DNA of 64,000 nt from Neobacillus kokaensis (GTDB taxonomy: Bacteria; Bacillota; Bacilli; Bacillales; Cytobacillaceae). The stretch is taken from the NCBI RefSeq assembly GCF_014656545.1, contig NZ_BNDS01000011.1, positions 1 through 64,000 of the forward strand, written 5' to 3'. The position numbers and the translations under genes are program-made. Of this stretch, positions 60,824 to 64,000 are shown one piece after another. Position 1 is the first letter of the stretch; each line of letters begins with the position of its first letter. Under the pieces are notes generated by a model. It was given only the letters and a program-made list of their open reading frames with translations. It made no database searches and was not told where the DNA came from.

Positions 60824-62073
60824 ATGGGAGAAAAAAAAGAAAAAAAAGTTTCCTTTAGGAGAATCTTCGTCATTTCAGGTTTTAGCTGGATTTTTGATGC
60901 AATGGACGTTGGTTTAATTTCGTTTATTGCTGCAGCCCTTATACTGGAATGGAATTTATCTCCTCAAGAAGCCGGATTACTTGGCAGTGTAAACGCTATC
61001 GGGATGTTAATAGGCGCAATTGTTGCGGGTACCCTTGCAGACCGGATGGGCAGAAACAAAATTCTTATGTATACAGTTTTATTATTTTCTATAGCCAGCG
61101 GATTGTCTGCACTTGCAACTGGATTTGCTATTTTCCTGGTCCTAAGGTTCTTTATTGGTCTCGGTTTAGGCGGCGAACTTCCAGTGGCTTCAACCCTGGT
61201 AGCAGAAAATGTTCCAGAGCATAAGCGCGGGCGTATGGTTGTGCTGCTTGAAAGCTTCTGGGCTGTAGGCTGGATTTTATCTGCCGTCATTGCCTACTTT
61301 ATTATGCCAATCTGGGGCTGGCGTTCTGCCCTTATCATTGGGGCGTTACCAGCATTGTTAGCCATTTACATGCGCAAAGGGCTTCCTGATTCTCCACAAT
61401 TTAAATCAGTATCTAAGGAAAAAACAACCATTTTGCAAAATATTAAAAGTGTCTGGTCCCGTAAATATAGACGTGAAACTACCATGTTATGGATTTTATG
61501 GTTTTTCGTCATGTTCTCCTACCATGGAATGTTCTTATGGCTCCCTTCCGTTATGGTCTTAAAGGGATTCACATTAATTAAAAGTTTCGGTTACGTTTTA
61601 TTGATGACGCTTACACAATTACCTGGGTTTTTCACTGCTGCGTGGCTTGTTGAAAAAGTTGGCAGGAAATTTGTTCTCATTACGTTCCTGCATGTGCTGC
61701 AATTAGTGCGATTATTTTTGGAAACGCAAACTCTTTGCCCATGCTGATTGGAGGCGGAATGGCCCTGTCCTTTTTCTATTTAGGCGTAACTGGTACAACC
61801 TATGCTTATACCACGGATCATTATGATGCTAGTATTCGTGCTACTGGTGCCGGTTTTGCCAATGCAGCCGGACGAGTTGGTGCGATTATTGGTCCATTAT
61901 TAGTAGGCATCTTGATTCAAATGAAAGTGCCCTTTGGGATTATCTTTATTATGTTCTTTGTGGCTTGTTTCTTAGCAGCTTTAAACGTCCTATTTCTTGG
62001 AAAAGAAACACGAGTTAAACCAAACGAGCAAGAAGAAGCCATTATTAAAGAAGCAGCACAAAATTTTTATTAA
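60824..62073 (+). pseudogene. MFS transporter (organic/aromatic acid type) broken by a frameshift
   Basis: The first frame (to 61747) covers spans 1-9 with MFS motif GTLADRMGRNK and RFFIGLGLGGELPVASTLVAE. At about 61690 the reading frame shifts. Before the shift the protein reads KFVLITFL; in the next frame it continues ISAIIFGNANSLPMLIGGG and then spans 10-12 (to 62073). One missing base at about 61690 restores a 415-aa protein. Both parts are well preserved, so the lesion is recent or a sequencing error. The 1.2-kb unit has a GGGAGTGATCGAAA ribosome binding site. An IclR gene follows. Confidence 0.85.
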
Positions 62074-62259
62074 AATAATTTTTCATCCTATTTATTAACT
62101 CCTACATGTACTGAAAATCCTTTTTAGTCAATTAAGGATCCTTCAGTACATGTTTTTTTATCGATGACTACACAGGAAACTATTTATTGCTTAGAATATT
62201 TATATATACTAATATTAAAAATAGTCCAGTCTTTATCATTTGTAAAAGGAGATTTCATC

Positions 62260-63018
62260 ATGGATACAGAAATGAGCGGACATGGTATTCAATCATTAGA
62301 GCTCGGGATTCAGATTCTAAAAAAAATCGCTGAAGAGAATACCCCACTTTCAATAACTGAAATTTCCGAACTCTGTGAGATATCAAAAAGTAAATTGCAT
62401 CGATACTTAACCAGTTTATACCGTACTGGATTTCTTCAAAGAAATGAATCTCTGCAATACTTTATTGGACCTGCTTTAATTCAAATTGGAAATAATGCGG
62501 TTGGACCATCCGATATTAAAGATATTGCACGGCCGACATTAATCAAATTACGGGAAATGTTCAATGAAACCGTGTTCCTGTCGATTTGGGGTGGAAATGG
62601 GCCCTATCCGATTGAAATCGAAGAGAGCAGACGGGCGATAAATATCGGGATTCAAGTCGGGAGTAAAACAAGTATGGTTTTAACCACATCAGGGCGACTG
62701 TTCGCAGCTTATTTGCCTGAACAAGAAACTAGCTATTATTTACATAAAGAACTTCTTGAGCATCGTTTAAGTATTGATGACTTTCAAAAGGAACTTTCAG
62801 CTATTAAGGATACAGGTTATTCTGTTACAGAAGAATCGTTAATTCCAGGCATTGTGGCCGTTGGATGCCCTGTATTTGGAAAGGATGGAAAAATCACCGC
62901 AACCATCTCGATCGTCGGGATAAAGGGCATATTGGATTTATCCAGCCAATCTGAATTAATAAAATTCCTTAAAAATGAATGTATGGAATTGAGTCATCTG
63001 TTGCGCTCCAAGCATTAG
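62260..63018 (+). CDS. IclR family transcriptional regulator
   Basis: 252 aa from the Met at 62260, 8 bases after AAAGGAG. An N-terminal winged helix (about 8-65: LELGIQILKKIAEENTPLSI, then EISKSKLHRYLTSLYRTG) and a C-terminal effector domain (about 78-250: ISIWGGNGPYPIE-like strand, YSVTEESLIPGIVAVGCPVF). IclR proteins control catabolic genes in response to small organic acids; the disrupted MFS gene upstream is the likely target. Confidence 0.92.
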   Translation: MDTEMSGHGIQSLELGIQILKKIAEENTPLSITEISELCEISKSKLHRYLTSLYRTGFLQRNESLQYFIGPALIQIGNNAVGPSDIKDIARPTLIKLREMFNETVFLSIWGGNGPYPIEIEESRRAINIGIQVGSKTSMVLTTSGRLFAAYLPEQETSYYLHKELLEHRLSIDDFQKELSAIKDTGYSVTEESLIPGIVAVGCPVFGKDGKITATISIVGIKGILDLSSQSELIKFLKNECMELSHLLRSKH

Positions 63019-63023
63019 AAAGA

Positions 63024-63057
63024 AAAAAACTCCTCTATGCTGAAGAGGAGTTTTTTT
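63024..63057. terminator. bidirectional terminator between IclR and GntR genes
   Basis: AAAAACTCCTCT pairs with AGAGGAGTTTTT, with T tracts on both strands. Confidence 0.9.
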
Positions 63058-63771
63058 CTATGTCATGATTGCATCTTTATTTTCAAAGATCCTTTCATTG
63101 GACTCTTTTGCCGCTTTCAGCATCATTTTTACAGAATCCCAAATATGTTCTTGGATTCTCAATCGAGCGAGCTGCGGATCTCTCGTTTTAATTGCATATA
63201 AAATCAACCGATGCTGTCTTAATGTCTCGTCGAACCGACCTTTATTATTTTTCAAGGAAATGATTCGTATTAAATCAATACTTGCACGAATCTGGCTTAC
63301 GGCATTCTTAAGGGCATGATTGCCGCTTACCTCTATAATTAAGTCATGAAAATCATTATTTAACTTTAGAAACTCTGAATCTTGAATACCACTGTTTTCT
63401 TCCATTTTTCTTTCAATCATATGTAGAAGTTCATCCATTTTTTGAAACTGATCATGTGTACCCCGTTTCGCTGCTAACTCTGCTGCTAACCCTTCTAATT
63501 CAACCCTAAGTTCATAAATATCCTCTATTTCTTTTGTGGAAAGATGCTTAACCCGAACACCGTGATGGGGAACAGCCTCCAATAAACGTTCCTGGGTCAA
63601 CATTTTTAACGCTTCCCGGATTGGTGTACTGCTGACTCCGAGCATTTCTTTGATTTGCCTTTCACGTATCCATTCCCCCGGCTGAAAAGCCCCGGTAACG
63701 ATGAGACTGTATAAATGTTTATACACAGCCATTGATGTTGTTTCCTTCTGAAGCTTTTGGAATGTATCCAA
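63058..63771 (-). CDS. GntR family regulator (FadR/FCD type)
   Basis: 237 aa. A GntR winged helix (about 15-75: AFQPGEWIRERQIKEMLGVSS, STPIREALKMLTQE) and an FCD effector domain (about 85-215: IYELRVELEGLAAELAAKRG, NNDFHDLIIEVSGNHAL with metal-binding Asp/His, RQHRLILYAI). It probably regulates the catabolic genes to its right, including the partial gene at the edge, on the same strand upstream. Confidence 0.92.
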   Translation of the reverse strand: MDTFQKLQKETTSMAVYKHLYSLIVTGAFQPGEWIRERQIKEMLGVSSTPIREALKMLTQERLLEAVPHHGVRVKHLSTKEIEDIYELRVELEGLAAELAAKRGTHDQFQKMDELLHMIERKMEENSGIQDSEFLKLNNDFHDLIIEVSGNHALKNAVSQIRASIDLIRIISLKNNKGRFDETLRQHRLILYAIKTRDPQLARLRIQEHIWDSVKMMLKAAKESNERIFENKDAIMT

Positions 63772-63807
63772 GTTATCCCTCCATTCCTAACGATTTTGAT
63801 CAAAATA

Positions 63808-63850
63808 TAAAAAAGGAAGACAAGAGCGGCCTTCTCCCCCGTCTTCCTCT
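63808..63850 (-). terminator. terminator of the partial gene at the right edge
   Basis: AGGAAGAC pairs with GTCTTCCT around a longer loop, followed by TTTTTTAT on the minus strand. Confidence 0.75.
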
Positions 63851-63874
63851 TATTTAACTATTCATATTTAAACA

Positions 63875-64000
63875 TTATAAGTGGATTTTTAATCCTTGTA
63901 TTTCCTTAATCACTTCTTCTACTGGGACGACATCGGCATATTTCTGTTGCATATCAAACAGATTAATAGCATGGGAGGTAATGCCGCGGTCAAACGCGCA
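63875..64000 (-). CDS. C-terminal fragment, probably isochorismatase-like cysteine hydrolase
   Basis: The last 41 codons of a gene that continues past the window: CAFDRGITSHAINLFDMQQ, then YADVVPVEEVIKEIQGL. The HAINL..KYADVV..EEV pattern resembles the C-terminus of isochorismatase/nicotinamidase-like hydrolases. The evidence is short, so the family call is tentative. Confidence 0.45.
   Translation of the reverse strand, partial: CAFDRGITSHAINLFDMQQKYADVVPVEEVIKEIQGLKIHL

Noticed and set aside
60824..62073. Two separate adjacent MFS genes
   Set aside because: The second frame has no start signal and continues the transporter exactly from span 10; a single-base frameshift explains both.

Overview
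The window is a chromosomal segment of a low-GC, Gram-positive, spore-former-type Bacillaceae. Gene content (YfkJ-type phosphatase, FbpA-like protein, QueC/D/E/F, PurU, SleB-type hydrolase), strong AGGAGG ribosome binding sites, TTG/GTG starts, and SAM-I, glycine, preQ1 and PyrR leaders all point there. A high-copy palindrome (GGTGTCAGGCACC arms) recurs about a dozen times; from memory it resembles Neobacillus-like genomes, but that genus is only a guess. No rRNA, tRNA, CRISPR, IS transposase or prophage block was seen.

Layout. 1-0.6 kb: a 52-bp tandem repeat array. 0.8-3.6 kb: an fdhD paralog beside a decayed Fe-S oxidoreductase fragment, then two tandem DUF2975 membrane proteins and a small XRE regulator. 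3.7-11.6 kb: mixed housekeeping and accessory genes (DUF4145-like protein, FbpA-like protein with a Fur-box-like site, K+ channel, LMW phosphatase, HAD phosphatase, a Crh/HPr-like protein with Tyr at the phospho-His site, arylamine N-acetyltransferase, purU, DUF421). 11.6-13.5 kb: a DUF3800 gene and a 57-aa gene lie between two inverted copies of a composite (nested) repeat. 13.5-21 kb: a five-gene minus-strand run for probable acylated polyamine/amine uptake and catabolism (deacetylase, aldehyde dehydrogenase, NCS1 permease, APC permease, class III aminotransferase) behind a good sigma-A promoter. 21-27.2 kb: a Liv-type ABC importer with an HpaB-type flavin monooxygenase behind a promoter with a perfect inverted repeat in its spacer. 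27.3-28.7 kb: an MFS transporter behind a PyrR-type attenuator. 28.8-31.5 kb: queC-queD-queE and divergent queF, each with its own preQ1-I riboswitch. 31.5-33.5 kb: a small orphan gene under a SAM-I riboswitch, a BC1872-type protein, and a hemerythrin with an FNR-like site at about -41.5. 33.5-38.3 kb: a second 52-bp array, then an FdhF/YdeP-type molybdoenzyme with fdhD and DUF2294. 38.5-43.6 kb: glycine block (glyA-lpdA, and a CycA-like permease), each unit behind its own tandem glycine riboswitch. 43.7-46.3 kb: CyuA-type desulfidase and guaC. 46.6-53.1 kb: a compact signalling operon (hybrid kinase, CheR, receiver-PAS-kinase, membrane-anchored sugar-type binding protein). 53.5-64 kb: SleB-type hydrolase, RMD1-like protein, lactate permease, Dph6-like ligase, BASS transporter, lipase-like hydrolase, a frameshifted MFS gene, IclR and GntR regulators, and a partial isochorismatase-like gene at the edge.

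The main theme is dense cis-regulation (at least six RNA leaders) combined with repeat activity that reaches into genes: two genes take their last codons and stop from the palindrome. The best leads are the SAM-controlled orphan gene, the PyrR-controlled MFS transporter with a second PyrR-like loop at its ribosome binding site, the nested repeats around DUF3800, and the binding protein-kinase-CheR operon. All calls rest on reading the sequence; no database search was run.
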